Below are positions 27,223-36,349 of a stretch of DNA of 64,000 nucleotides, in pieces; the first letter of the stretch is position 1; each line of letters starts with the position of its first letter. The DNA is taken from assembly GCF_003967355.1 (NCBI RefSeq), contig NZ_BIFH01000016.1:186001-250000 (forward strand), read 5' to 3'. Made by a program: the position numbers and the translations under genes. Below the pieces are notes generated by a model. The model was not told where the DNA came from and did not search any database. It saw only the letters and a program-made list of their open reading frames with translations. Source of the stretch: Embleya hyalina. Lineage in GTDB: Bacteria > Actinomycetota > Actinomycetes > Streptomycetales > Streptomycetaceae.

Positions 27223-29912
27223 GAGGGGTCCTCGGGAGCCCAGCCGATGAGGACGTCGGGGGCCATCGCCGTCGCTCCGCGTTGTGTGAACGTCACCTGG
27301 ATGGTGACGGTCATGCGCTTCAGGGCGGTCAGGTTCGGGAGGAACAGGCCGGTTGAGGTGAGGTAGGCGGTCCACTCGTGAAGGCCCCCTTCCCCGGACA
27401 GGGGGGTGGTCGTCGACTTGTCGCGGGGGATCAGCAGTTCGATCGTCAACTCCTCCAGTGACGCACCGTCCATGAACAGGTTGAGTGCGTGAATCGCCTC
27501 GCCGGAGTGCGGTGCGTGGACCACCCGCAGCTTCCGCAGCGAGTGGAAGAAGGCCGGCGACGGTCGGACGAGCCGGCTCGAAGTGCCGATGCGCGCCGTG
27601 GGGACGGGACGCAGGTAGCCGAACAGTTCGGCCCCGGTCGACGAGCTGATCGCGACGAGCTTGCCATCCGGCACCCGGCAGTGGGCGATCACCCGCTCGC
27701 CGAACACCCGGACGGGGAAGGAGTTCGCGGCTTCGATCAGCAGCGTGATCGTGGACTGGGCCTCCTCGTCGTCCGCTCGCTGTGTCAACGCGGCCACCCG
27801 GGACAGGTATTCGAGCGCGATCTCACCCCCGACCCAGGCCGCGAGTCGCACCGTCGGACCGTCGATCGGCGACATCGGCGGCGGTAACAGATCCAGGACC
27901 ACCTCTCCCAACGTTGCCAACTGCCGGGCCTGTTCGTACGTCGCCGGCGGCAGCAGCGTCGCCGACCTGCGCACCACCTCCGCGCGCAGCCCCGGATCCA
28001 GCGTCGGCGCGTTGCCGATCGCGTCGACCGCGAGCAGGAGCAGGGCGCCGCGGCGTTTGCGGCTGCGCCGGGCCCGGCCGAGCAGGCCGCGGATCAACTG
28101 GTCGCGCTCACCCTCGCGGGCCAGGCCGACCGCCATCGTGAACACCTCGCGCCAGCGGTCGTCCTCGTCCGCGTTCTTCACCAGCAGGCCCGTGTCGCCG
28201 TCCTCCAGGAGTTGGCGCGCGGCCAGGAACTCCTGGAAGGTGCGGTGTACGAAGTCCACGTGCCCCGGGCTCGGTTCGCGCAGCACGCCGGAGCGCACCA
28301 GCAGGTGCCGCAACACTCGCTCGGGTTCCAGGTCGGCGCCGAGGGTACGCGCGAGGTAGCGGCCGATCTGCGCCACGGCGATCTCGCGCGGCACCTCGGT
28401 GTGGCCGTTGCGCACCATCCAGCACGCGAACTGCCGGACGATCGCCTCCTGCGCCCGATCGCCCAGCAGGGTGGCCTCCGCGGTGACCACCCGGCGGTCC
28501 CGGTCCCGGCGGATCAGCAACATCTCCAGCGCCGCCTCGTACAGCTTGACGCGGTCGTCGGGCACCTCCATCCGGCGCTCGCGGTGCAGCGTGCAGATCA
28601 GCGCGCACAGCAGCGGATTGGCCGCGAGGCGGCGCAGGTGACGCCGGGTCGGCAGCTTGTCGAGCAGGTCCGCCCGGTACGCGTCGTGCGACGGCTGCCC
28701 GGGGGCCGGTTCGGCCGGCACCGCGCCGTACCAGTGGACGACGAACTCGCGCTGGTCGGCGAGCTCCATCGGTTGCAGACGCAGCGACACGAAGTCCTGG
28801 TCGGCGAGCCAGGTGTCGGGAACGGCGGCGGGCCGCGAGGTGGCCACCAGCCAGGCCCTCGGATAGTGCGCGCACAACTCGCCGATCCAGTCGGTCAGCC
28901 GCGGCCGGTCCACGAGCGGGATCTCGTCGACGCCGTCGATCAGCACCAGCGCCCGGCCCGTGCGCAGCAGTTCGCGTACCCAGCCCGGGGGCAGTTCGCC
29001 GCGCAGCAGGGTTCCCGTGTGGTCGAGGAAGTCCTCCGGCGTGGGTACCCGCTCCGCGAACGGGAAGTGCCGCAGCGGCAGGAAGAACGGGACGGTGCCC
29101 TCACGATCGCTCAGCGCCGCCGGGAAGCCGTCGCGCGCGGCCCACACCGCGAGGCGGTGCAGCAGGGTGGTCTTGCCCGATCCCGCCTCGCCGCGCACCA
29201 GGACCCGGCGCCGGCCGGCCAGCACGTCCTCGACCCGGGTGCCGCGCAGTGTGCTCGGATCGCCTTCGCCGACGGCCAGGCTGACATAGGCGGTGCTCAT
29301 CGGATACCGGAAGTCGGGGTCCTTGAGGGTGACCCCGAACAATTCGAGCCGGTCGAGCGCGCGGGCCACACTCGCGCAGTAGTCCTGTTCGAACGTGCGG
29401 AGCGCCGCGTCGGAGGGCGGGGTGACGTACTGCTCGATCCGTTCCAGGCGGGCCAGTTGCTCGACGGCCACCAGTGCCGGGAAGTCGGGGCTGCGCCGTA
29501 CGCAGGCGATCAGTTCGGCGCAGGCCAGTCCCACGATCCGGCGGTACGCCTCGGGCACGTCGCGTACGTCGGCCCGATCCGGGCGGCGCTCGTCCAGGCG
29601 CAGGATGTGCTCGGTGAGCCGGTCTGGGTCCATCGCCCGACCCAGCGTCACCCGGGTGTCCAGCGGCCCGCTCGCGGTCAGGGCCTCGGCCGCCGCCTCG
29701 GTGGCCCGCATCCAGCGGGCGTCGTCGAGCGCGGCGAACTCGCTGCGCCGCAACGCCGCGCAGTCCTCGGCGAGCTTGTGCACGGCCTTGGCCCAGGCCC
29801 GCTCGTCCCACGACCCGCGCGCGAGCCGGAACCTGCGGTGCAACTGCCGGCCGCCGCCGGTCAGCGCGGGCGCCAGGACACGGCTCGCCATCAGCACGAT
29901 CGGATCCACCAC
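27219..29912 (-). CDS. NACHT-domain STAND NTPase
   Basis: This ~897-aa paralogue of the next gene has the same order: a helical N-terminus ending in DRLELFGVTLKDPDF and YPMSTAYVSLAV, Walker A GEAGSGKTT (about 241-249), Walker B LVLIDGVDEIP (about 322-332), ATSRPAAVPDTW sensor region, HRTFQEFLAARQLLE, and a C-terminal repeat region that differs from its partner. The N-terminal modules and NACHT core are clearly alike while the C-termini diverge, as expected if they sense different signals. GTG 29912 is chosen because GGGGGA lies a few nt upstream; GTG 29960 is an alternative. The last bases overlap the second NACHT start (GTGA), so both proteins are translationally coupled and may act together. 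Confidence 0.88.
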   Translation of the reverse strand: MVDPIVLMASRVLAPALTGGGRQLHRRFRLARGSWDERAWAKAVHKLAEDCAALRRSEFAALDDARWMRATEAAAEALTASGPLDTRVTLGRAMDPDRLTEHILRLDERRPDRADVRDVPEAYRRIVGLACAELIACVRRSPDFPALVAVEQLARLERIEQYVTPPSDAALRTFEQDYCASVARALDRLELFGVTLKDPDFRYPMSTAYVSLAVGEGDPSTLRGTRVEDVLAGRRRVLVRGEAGSGKTTLLHRLAVWAARDGFPAALSDREGTVPFFLPLRHFPFAERVPTPEDFLDHTGTLLRGELPPGWVRELLRTGRALVLIDGVDEIPLVDRPRLTDWIGELCAHYPRAWLVATSRPAAVPDTWLADQDFVSLRLQPMELADQREFVVHWYGAVPAEPAPGQPSHDAYRADLLDKLPTRRHLRRLAANPLLCALICTLHRERRMEVPDDRVKLYEAALEMLLIRRDRDRRVVTAEATLLGDRAQEAIVRQFACWMVRNGHTEVPREIAVAQIGRYLARTLGADLEPERVLRHLLVRSGVLREPSPGHVDFVHRTFQEFLAARQLLEDGDTGLLVKNADEDDRWREVFTMAVGLAREGERDQLIRGLLGRARRSRKRRGALLLLAVDAIGNAPTLDPGLRAEVVRRSATLLPPATYEQARQLATLGEVVLDLLPPPMSPIDGPTVRLAAWVGGEIALEYLSRVAALTQRADDEEAQSTITLLIEAANSFPVRVFGERVIAHCRVPDGKLVAISSSTGAELFGYLRPVPTARIGTSSRLVRPSPAFFHSLRKLRVVHAPHSGEAIHALNLFMDGASLEELTIELLIPRDKSTTTPLSGEGGLHEWTAYLTSTGLFLPNLTALKRMTVTIQVTFTQRGATAMAPDVLIGWAPEDPS

Positions 29913-30191
29913 GGCGTCCCCCAACGACCGATCGAGCGCAACACGCTCGCCCTGACCCACCCGTGTGCACGAGCGTAGGGGTCGACCGGAGCCGATGTGG
30001 GGGGTTCGGGGGTTCAGGGGTGGGAGGGGAGCGGGGGCGGCGGGTTGCCGTCGGTCGTGCGTTCGATCGTGTCTTCGGTCATGTCTTCGGTCGTGCGTTC
30101 GGTGCTGTATTCGGTGATGTGTCCCACCAGTCGGCGGCGCCGTACCCGGCCGGTGGCCGAGGTACGGGGCGCCGACCCCTTCGCGGACGAC

Positions 30192-30548
30192 CTACCGGTC
30201 CTTCAGTTCGACGATGATCTCGTGATACCGCTGCTCGCCGACGTTGACCGCGGTCTCCACCCCGCCGCGACGCATCGGCACGACCACGCCCGGGACCACG
30301 TCGGCGGCGAAGTACTCGCGGTACTCGCCCGCGCTGTCCGGCTCGGGCTCAACCGCGATGCGATCGCCCGCGATCTGCACCAGGTAGTAGTCCAGTTCGT
30401 GCCGATGCACGTCGCTGCGGGCGCCGGGGGCCAGGTCCAACTCCCAGATTCGGACCCGGTCGTCCTCGAACAACACCCGCGTGCCGATGCCGCCGAGCGT
30501 GCGTTCGGCGGTCGACTCGTCCGTGCCGGGCACGGTTTCCTCGCTCAT
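30192..30548 (-). CDS. Cupin-fold protein
   Basis: This 118-aa protein has a cupin pattern: GTRVLFEDDRVRIWELDLAPGARSDVHRHELDYYLVQIAGDRIAVE, with a DVHRHELDYY variant of the first cupin motif (G(X)5HXH(X)3,4E(X)6G), and a second strand set ending in VNVGEQRYHEIIVELKDR. Many single-domain cupins bind a metal through these His residues and act as isomerases, dioxygenases or sensors; function here is unknown. It lies 109 bp downstream of the 2-hydroxyacid dehydrogenase gene on the same strand, separated by 12-bp repeats, so the two may form a small operon. Confidence 0.8.
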   Translation of the reverse strand: MSEETVPGTDESTAERTLGGIGTRVLFEDDRVRIWELDLAPGARSDVHRHELDYYLVQIAGDRIAVEPEPDSAGEYREYFAADVVPGVVVPMRRGGVETAVNVGEQRYHEIIVELKDR

Positions 30549-30569
30549 CTGATCCGTCCTCGGGTCGAT

Positions 30570-30629
30570 GGGGTTTCCGGCGGGGTTTCCGGTGGGGTTT
30601 CCGGTGGGGTTTCCGGTGGGGATTCCCGT
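30570..30629. repeat. Five 12-bp tandem repeats between two genes
   Basis: GGGGTTTCCGGT repeats five times with the last unit altered. The array lies between the cupin gene start (30548) and the stop of the 2-hydroxyacid dehydrogenase gene (30658) and may be a slippage product. Confidence 0.7.
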
Positions 30630-30657
30630 GTCGGTGCGGGTCCGCGCCTCCGCGTGG

Positions 30658-31737
30658 TCAGCAACCCGCTTGAGCGTCGATCGTGTTGCGCAACTGCTCG
30701 CCCGCCAGGTAGCGGCCGAGGTTGTCCCGGAACAGGCGGAACACCTCGGTGAAGTGTTCGAGGGCCGCGCTGGAGCAGTGCGCGGACAGGTACAGGTTCG
30801 GCGCCGTCCACAGCGGATCGTCCGCCGACAGCGGCTCGTCGGCGACCACGTCCAGCGCCGCGCCGCCCAGCCGGCCGCCGCGCAGTGCCGCGATCAGGTC
30901 CGGCTCGACCACGAACGAACCCCGCCCGACGTTGCAGTAGAACGCGCCCTCGCGCATCGCGGCGAACGCGGCCGTGTTCATCGTGCCCACCGTGTCCGCC
31001 GTCTCCGGCACCGCCGACACCACCGCGTCGCAACCCGCCAACATCTCGTGCAGGTCGTCCGGGTGATAGAGCCGATCCACATGCTCGGCGGGCAACTCCA
31101 CCCGCCGCCGCGTCGCATGCACCCGCATCCCGAACGCCTGGGCCCGGCGGGCGATCTGGGTACCGATCCCGCCCACGCCGATCAGGCCGAGCGTGCGGCC
31201 CTGGACGAGACCGCCGAACGCCGGCCGCCACCGCCGGGCCCGCTGCGCCGTGTCCAGGTCGCGATGGCGTTTGACGAAGGCGAGCAGTCGGGCCAACACG
31301 AACTCCGCGATCGGCGCACCGTTGACCCCGGCCGCGCCGGTCAACCGGATGCGCTCGGTGGGCAGGCCCGCCGAGAGCAGTTGGCCGTTGCCCGCCGCGC
31401 AGCTCTGTACCCAGCGCAGGTTCGGCGCCAGCGCCGCCACGTCGAACGGCAGATCGGCGACCAGGGCGATCTCGACCCGGGCCAGGAGAGCGCGTTGTTC
31501 GGTGGTCAACTCGGGCGCGAGCGAGCGCAGTTCGGGCCGGCTCGCGGCACCCGGTCGGCCGCGGGCGGTGCGCAGGTCCTCGGGTTCGAGGTAGCGGCAG
31601 TCCACGATCTCGATGCGCGGATCGAGCGCGCGCACCGCGTCCAGGTCGGCGGCGAGCGCGTGTGCGGGGCGGATGTCCCAGGCCGGGGGGTACATGATGC
31701 CGACCACGATGGGTGCCGGGGGGTTCAGGTCGGCCAT
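30658..31737 (-). CDS. D-isomer-specific 2-hydroxyacid dehydrogenase
   Basis: This 359-aa protein has the family layout: a catalytic-domain N-terminus, the cofactor fold with GRTLGLIGVGGIGTQIARRA (Gly-x-Gly-x-x-Gly), HATRRRVELP as the second strand, and the catalytic VGRGSFVVEPDLIAALRGGRLGGAALDVVADEPL (with the Glu and the AALDV strand). An Ala-Gly-rich GQLLSAGLPTERIRL segment precedes it. The protein is expected to reduce or oxidise 2-keto acids with NAD(P)H in the cytosol. ATG 31737 has GGAAGGA upstream. It may be co-transcribed with the downstream cupin gene. The His at the usual catalytic site lies in LSAHCSSAALEHF. Confidence 0.9.
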   Translation of the reverse strand: MADLNPPAPIVVGIMYPPAWDIRPAHALAADLDAVRALDPRIEIVDCRYLEPEDLRTARGRPGAASRPELRSLAPELTTEQRALLARVEIALVADLPFDVAALAPNLRWVQSCAAGNGQLLSAGLPTERIRLTGAAGVNGAPIAEFVLARLLAFVKRHRDLDTAQRARRWRPAFGGLVQGRTLGLIGVGGIGTQIARRAQAFGMRVHATRRRVELPAEHVDRLYHPDDLHEMLAGCDAVVSAVPETADTVGTMNTAAFAAMREGAFYCNVGRGSFVVEPDLIAALRGGRLGGAALDVVADEPLSADDPLWTAPNLYLSAHCSSAALEHFTEVFRLFRDNLGRYLAGEQLRNTIDAQAGC

Positions 31738-31789
31738 GTGGTGGTTCCTTCCGGGGCGGCGTGCGTGTTCGCGAGGCAGGCGGGCGCGG

Positions 31790-31975
31790 CGGCGGTGTCC
31801 ACGAACCAGCCGATCGGGGCTCCGGCGGCCGGGGACGGGGTGCGCCCGTGCGGGGCCTGGAGCACCTCGATGTCCAGGTTGTCGGAGCAGGCGGTGTGGC
31901 AGCCGATGCCGAACACCGCGATCGCCTCGCTCATCCGGCCGAGTTCGGCGACCTGCTCGACGATCGAGGCCGGTC
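31790..31975 (-). pseudogene. Fragment of a TPP-dependent oxidoreductase
   Basis: The frame reads IVEQVAELGRMSEAIAVFG, then IGCHTACSDNLDIEVLQAP, HGRTPS, which resembles the start of the thiamine-diphosphate subunit of 2-oxoacid:ferredoxin oxidoreductases (the VFGIGC.T motif followed by D and H/G). About 60 codons later it turns into unrelated sequence and stops at 31725, 13 nt inside the 2-hydroxyacid dehydrogenase gene. I infer a decayed fragment next to that gene. Confidence 0.35.
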
Positions 31976-32439
31976 GGCGAGTACACCGGCCGGGTTCGCA
32001 GTGCCGATCCGGCGTGCGCCGTCGTCGGGAGGGTGTCCGGGTCGACCACGGCGGTGGCGGCGACGTATGCCCCGAGCGCGATCATCGTCACCGCCGCCGG
32101 GTTGCCGGTGCTCGCGGCCGACTCCGGGGCGGGGTGTCGGAGTTGCCGCCGCGCATCGTGCCACCGGTGGGGGGTTGGGTGCCCTGACCGCCGATCCCGG
32201 TTGGTGGAACCTCGCGTTGCATGCGGTGCCCCTTCGGGTCGGGGTGGTTGACGGAACGGCGGCCGCACGCGTGAGAACGATGTTCCGGATCGTAGGATGC
32301 GGCGTTCCGACAGACAAGAGCGTCGGGGGCGTGGGGGCGTGGGGCGTCGAGGACTTCGGGGATCGAAGGTGGGTGCCGCCGATGGACGGGATCGAATCGG
32401 CCGTGGATTCCGACGGGTTGGTGGGCTGCGCGGTCCGCC

Positions 32440-33050
32440 GTGCGCCGGAGGCGCGGTGGACGGTGGGCGGTGTACGCGGAGGAGGGGCGTCGGCTGATCG
32501 ACGCGAGCTTTCGGGTGGTCGAGCGCACCGGCGGCCTCGATCCCACGATGCGCGACATCCTGCGCGAGTCGGGGTTGTCGAACCAGGCGTTCTATCGGCA
32601 CTTCCGGTCCAAGGACGAACTGCTCGTCGCGCTGCTCGACGACGGGCGGCGGCGGGCGGCGGCGGATGGGGCCGCGTATCCGGACCACCGGATGTCGGCG
32701 GCCGACGACGTCGCGGGCAGGGTGGTGGCCTGGATCGAGGGCATAGTGGCGCGGGCCGGCGATCCGGTGTCGGCGGCGCGTACCCGTTCGTTCATGGCCC
32801 ACCAGGACCGGTTGGCCGAACTGTTTCCGGCCGAGCAGCGGGACTCGGTGGAGGCGATGATCCGACCCCTGCGCGAAGCGCCGGCGGGGGCGATGCGGAG
32901 GCCGACGCGCTCGCGGTGTACCGGCTGACGTCGGCGACCCTGCACGACCACTTGCGCGCGGGCACCCCGGTCGAACCGGAACACAGGGCACACACGGTGC
33001 GGTTCGCGTTGGCGGGCCTGGGCCTGGAGCCGGGGCCGAACTCGAAGTGA
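32440..33050 (+). pseudogene. TetR-family regulator, frameshifted
   Basis: Frame 1 (32440) reads RRLIDASFRVVERTGGL, PTMRDILRESGLSNQAFYRHF, RSKDELLVALLDDGRRR and RSFMAHQDRLAELFPAEQ, a TetR regulator with a clear HTH. After SVEAMIRPLREAPAG (about 32890) the frame goes to a stop at 32928, but the neighbouring frame continues AEADALAVYRLTSATLHDHLRAG and RAHTVRFALAGLGLEP to 33050, the usual TetR C-terminus. At least one frameshift at about 32890 breaks the gene. No proper start is seen either. Confidence 0.7.
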
Positions 33051-33710
33051 CCGGCGGCGGGGATGATCAGGCCAACGGCGTCGACTCGGCGCCAACCGGC
33101 CGTCCTACAGGCCCTCATATCCCCACCCACCTACCCACCCACCCACCCTCGGCCGAACGCCGCACAAGCGCGCGCAGAACCGCCCGGACGCGCGATCCCC
33201 AAGCAACGGCACCTGCCCGACAACCACGCCCGACACTCACGGCGCCCCACCCCGGACGGCAACACCCCGACCAGACACGCAGCGACGAAGCGCGGGTGAC
33301 ACCTCCCCGGCCCGATCCCAACCCCAGCACACCGGAGGCAACGCGCCGCAACTCCGCGTCGGAATCGACCAGCTCCGATGACGGCGTCGCGGTCACGGCC
33401 GAACCCTGCGGCGAGGGTGTGGAGGGCGGAAGGTCGTCTTTGTGGGCTGCGTCGAGCCGGTGCGGGAGTTGGTTCGCCTCGGTGTTCGGTGAGCATTCTC
33501 GTGAAGGATCAGACATGGCGGGTGAGGGCGTCGATTCCCGGCAGTGGGCCGCAACGGCCCTGAGCGGAGGTGTTCGGCCTCGTCGGGGTAGTCGGGGCGC
33601 GGAGGGGACCCCCTCGTGGAGTTCCGGCACTGTCCCCCACCCTCATCCTCACCCCCGCCCCGCCGAAAGGGCGCTCGTTCCCTGCATCCACACGATTACC
33701 GTGTCGCGTC
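33051..33710. other. Gap without a recognisable gene
   Basis: Open frames here are Pro/Arg-rich shadows. About 33530-33590 contains GGAGGTGTTCGG and flanking bases that resemble 36400-36470 in the ISL3 remnant, suggesting a shared short dispersed repeat or a second, heavily decayed element end. Confidence 0.45.
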
Positions 33711-34541
33711 ATGACAGTCTTGATCATCGGCGGCAGCGGGTTCCTGGGCACCGAATTGGTCCGTCAGGCGGCGGCATCCTCAGCGCATGCGACGGCTGCG
33801 ACCTTCTCCACCCGGCCCGGCGGCACCCCAAGGGTGCCGTGGCACGCCCTCGACCTGCGAGACCCCGCCCGCATCGAAGCCCTCATGGCGGAGGTACAGC
33901 CGCGCGTCGTCATCAACGCAACGAGCGGCGGCCCCGATTGGCCCATCACGGCCGAAGGCCCGATCCGCTTGGCGATGGCCGCAGCCAATCACGGCAGCCG
34001 CCTGGTCCACGTATCCAGTGACGCGGTGTTCTCCGGCGCCCACGTGCACTACGACGAGTCCTGCCTCCCCGACCCGCTCACCCCCTACGGCGCGGCGAAG
34101 GCCGCAGCGGAGACGGGTATCCGCCTCGTGAACCCGAAGGCCATCATCGCCCGCACCTCGCTGATCATCGGAGACCGGCGGTCGGAACACGTACGCGCGG
34201 TGCACGACCTCGCAGCCGGCACCCGAACCGGTGTCCTGTTCACCGACGACATCCGCTGCCCGATCCACGTCACCGACCTGGCCGCCGCCCTCCTCGAACT
34301 CGCACACGGCGACCGCTCCGGCATCCACCACCTGGCCGGCCCCGACGCGATAAGCCGCCACGAACTCGGCACCCTGATCGCCGAACGCGACAACCTCGAC
34401 CCCACCCGCCTCCCCAAAGGCCGCCGAGCCGCCACCACCCTCCCAGGCCCCCTCGACGTCCGCCTCGACAGCCAAGCCACCCAAGCAACCCTCCAAACCG
34501 TCCTACGAGGCGCCCACCAGTTCCTCACAACACATCCATAA
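33711..34541 (+). CDS. dTDP-4-dehydrorhamnose reductase-like protein
   Basis: This 276-aa protein has the RmlD/extended-SDR pattern: MTVLIIGGSGFLGTELVRQ (Gly-x-x-Gly-x-x-Gly), a DLRDPARIEALMAEVQPRVVINA segment, the DESCLPDPLTPYGAAKAAAE block containing the YxxxK catalytic pair, and a C-terminal IHHLAGPDAISRHELGTLIA. RmlD reduces dTDP-4-keto-rhamnose in sugar biosynthesis; without other rml genes nearby the substrate is unknown, and such reductases also act on other nucleotide sugars or lactones. ATG 33711 gives the expected N-terminus. It has very high GC3 and no operon partner. Confidence 0.82.
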   Translation: MTVLIIGGSGFLGTELVRQAAASSAHATAATFSTRPGGTPRVPWHALDLRDPARIEALMAEVQPRVVINATSGGPDWPITAEGPIRLAMAAANHGSRLVHVSSDAVFSGAHVHYDESCLPDPLTPYGAAKAAAETGIRLVNPKAIIARTSLIIGDRRSEHVRAVHDLAAGTRTGVLFTDDIRCPIHVTDLAAALLELAHGDRSGIHHLAGPDAISRHELGTLIAERDNLDPTRLPKGRRAATTLPGPLDVRLDSQATQATLQTVLRGAHQFLTTHP

Positions 34542-34776
34542 CCACCCCACCAACCCCCCCAGGGCCTCCAAAGAAACCCGACGAGTCAAGCCAATCAACC
34601 CCCGTCTCATCCCACCCACACCTGTGTGTAGCGACTTCCGGGGTTGGTACCGCAGAGCCCAGTCATGTTTCGGTTCCCCCATCCACGTGGGGACTTCACT
34701 TGCTGACCTGGGGGTTCTTGGGAGCTTTGCAGATTCGTGATGTCGATGAGGTTATTGCGGCGGGGTCTTTGCCCGA

Positions 34777-35208
34777 ATGCCTTTCGTCGGCTATTCGTGG
34801 TCCGCCACTACCAGACCCACCTGGCCCGCCGACGCACGATGCGACCGCAGGAAGAATACCGCCCGGTCACCGACACCGAATGGCAGGAGTTCGACGAGCA
34901 GTTCGACAAGCGGAAGCTCGAACCGGGCAACTGCGGCCGCCCCTATGCGACCCCCTGTAGCCACGAGCACGCCTGCATCCGCTGCCCTATGCTCCACGTC
35001 GACCCGAAGATGCTCGGCCGACTGGCCGAGATCGAACCGACCTCCTCGGCCGCCGCGAGCGTGCCGAATCCGAAGGCCGGTTCGGTGAGATCGAGGGAAT
35101 CGACCTCACTCCCACCTTTCTCAACGGCAAGCGCGAAGAAGCCCTCCGGCTCGCTGCCGAAACTCGGGTCGGCTTCGGCATGCCTGTCCGCAGAGGGAAG
35201 ACGACATG
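34777..35208 (+). pseudogene. Tyrosine-recombinase (integrase) C-terminal remnant
   Basis: The frame reads RHYQTHLARRRTMRPQEEY and RPVTDTEWQEFDEQFDKRK, LEPGNCGRPYATPCSHEHACIRCPMLHVDPKMLGRLAEIE, which is the C-terminal extension of actinobacterial integrases (a Cys-rich GNCGRPY.TPC.HEHACIRCP region after the catalytic domain). After AEIE one base is missing, and the neighbouring frame continues DLLGRRERAESEGRFGEIEG and DLTPTFLNGKREEALRLAAE to a TGA at about 35208. The catalytic half is absent. It is an inactive remnant of an integrated element. Confidence 0.75.
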
Positions 35209-35249
35209 AGCCTTATGGCCATGAAGCACTGTCCCTCCCGCCACGGGAC

Positions 35250-35735
35250 TTACACCAGTAGCCGAATCGACGGAACCTCCGCGTCCACCCCTATCTCCGT
35301 CTTGCAGCCTTCGCAGTACACACTCGTGGGGCGTCGCACGTTCGTCTGGATCGAGCTTTCGCTGGATGTTTCTTGGAGGGGGCAGTAGTTGCCGTAGTGC
35401 AGGCGGACCCAGTTGCTCAACGGCGTTGCGTCCGTGCCGCGCTTGGCGTCCTTGAACGGCGCCCACCAAAAGTCCACCACAATCCGCAGCGCCAGGCGGT
35501 CGTCCTGGTTTGTCACGTCGAACGCGGCGATCCGAGCAGCGGCGAAGTGTTGCTCGTCCCTGCCGCTCCAGCAGATGGCCCGCTCGGCTCCCCGCTCCAG
35601 CGTGTTGGTTCGGCCGACCCGCTCGCAGACGAAGCAATCCAGGTTCAGTTGGATCGTGGGTTTCCAGAACAACCGATCACGATGAACTTTCTCAAGCTCG
35701 GACAGAACCGCGGTGACCTCAAGGCTGCGCAGCAT
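35250..35735 (-). CDS. Hypothetical protein with Cys pairs
   Basis: This 161-aa protein contains LDCFVCERVGRTN in the first third and SVYCEGCKTEIGVDAEV in the last part, two C-x-x-C knuckles that could bind one zinc, separated by VDFWWAPFKDAKRG and WVRLHYGNYCPLQETSSES. I do not recognise the family; the pattern suggests a zinc-binding protein of phage or plasmid type. The start ATG 35735 lies in poorly coding DNA, so it may be slightly off. It lies beside an integrase remnant and is reversed relative to it. Confidence 0.6.
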   Translation of the reverse strand: MLRSLEVTAVLSELEKVHRDRLFWKPTIQLNLDCFVCERVGRTNTLERGAERAICWSGRDEQHFAAARIAAFDVTNQDDRLALRIVVDFWWAPFKDAKRGTDATPLSNWVRLHYGNYCPLQETSSESSIQTNVRRPTSVYCEGCKTEIGVDAEVPSIRLLV

Positions 35736-36349
35736 CGTGCGATCGTCGCACAGCCGCTATACCGACGCCTCGGTCGACCCCGACTTGCGAAGCGTGGAGA
35801 CGCGGTCGTCAAGCATGTCTTCGACAGGCTCGACGCCTTCGTGTGCCGGCGGTTGATCCGCATGTTGCGGGAACGCCACCGATGGAAACGGACCGGGAGC
35901 TGTCCCGGCACTGCGCTCCGGGCCTACCCAGCGGTTCGTGATTTTCCGTCAGTTCGATGCGAGGGCGGGCCGTGGTGGGGTCGGCGGTGGTTTTCGAGAT
36001 AGAGCATCCGGCGGTCTGGCTCGGTGCGAAACTCGTGCGCCGGATAGCGGTCTGTCGGCCGTGTTCCATCGAGGCCTTGTAGTCACCTTTGATCCGCGCC
36101 CACAGCTCGGCACGTTTGGCCTTCATCAGGGGTCGAGGACTGATTCTGCCCGTGTTCCCCATATGACCGATACCGTCTGGTCCTTGACGAGGCGACGGAG
36201 GACACGCGGGTCGAGGCGCTTGCTGTGGAGCGTCCAGCCGATCCCTTGCCCGTCAACGAGCATGAGTGGGCCGCTCAGACTGTCGGGGTTCGCGGGGAAA
36301 CGCTGCGTGTTCCGAGTCTTCCGGCAGCCGGTTGGGTCACAAGAGCATT
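35736..36349. other. Gap without a recognisable gene
   Basis: Several short frames are open but none has a recognisable family. On the plus strand near 36225-36340 a block reads like protein (NEHEWAAQTVGVRGETLRVP then SLPAAGWVTRALFEHL), but it leads into the reverse ISL3 remnant. I see no RNA gene here. Confidence 0.4.

Noticed and set aside
24562..29978. Long plus-strand open frames opposite the NACHT genes
   Set aside because: They are antisense to clearly coding NACHT genes with Walker motifs, and their composition is typical of high-GC shadows.
33115..33630. A reverse-strand gene in the gap before the RmlD-like gene
   Set aside because: The translation is Pro/Arg/Gly-rich with no domain pattern and no ribosome site.
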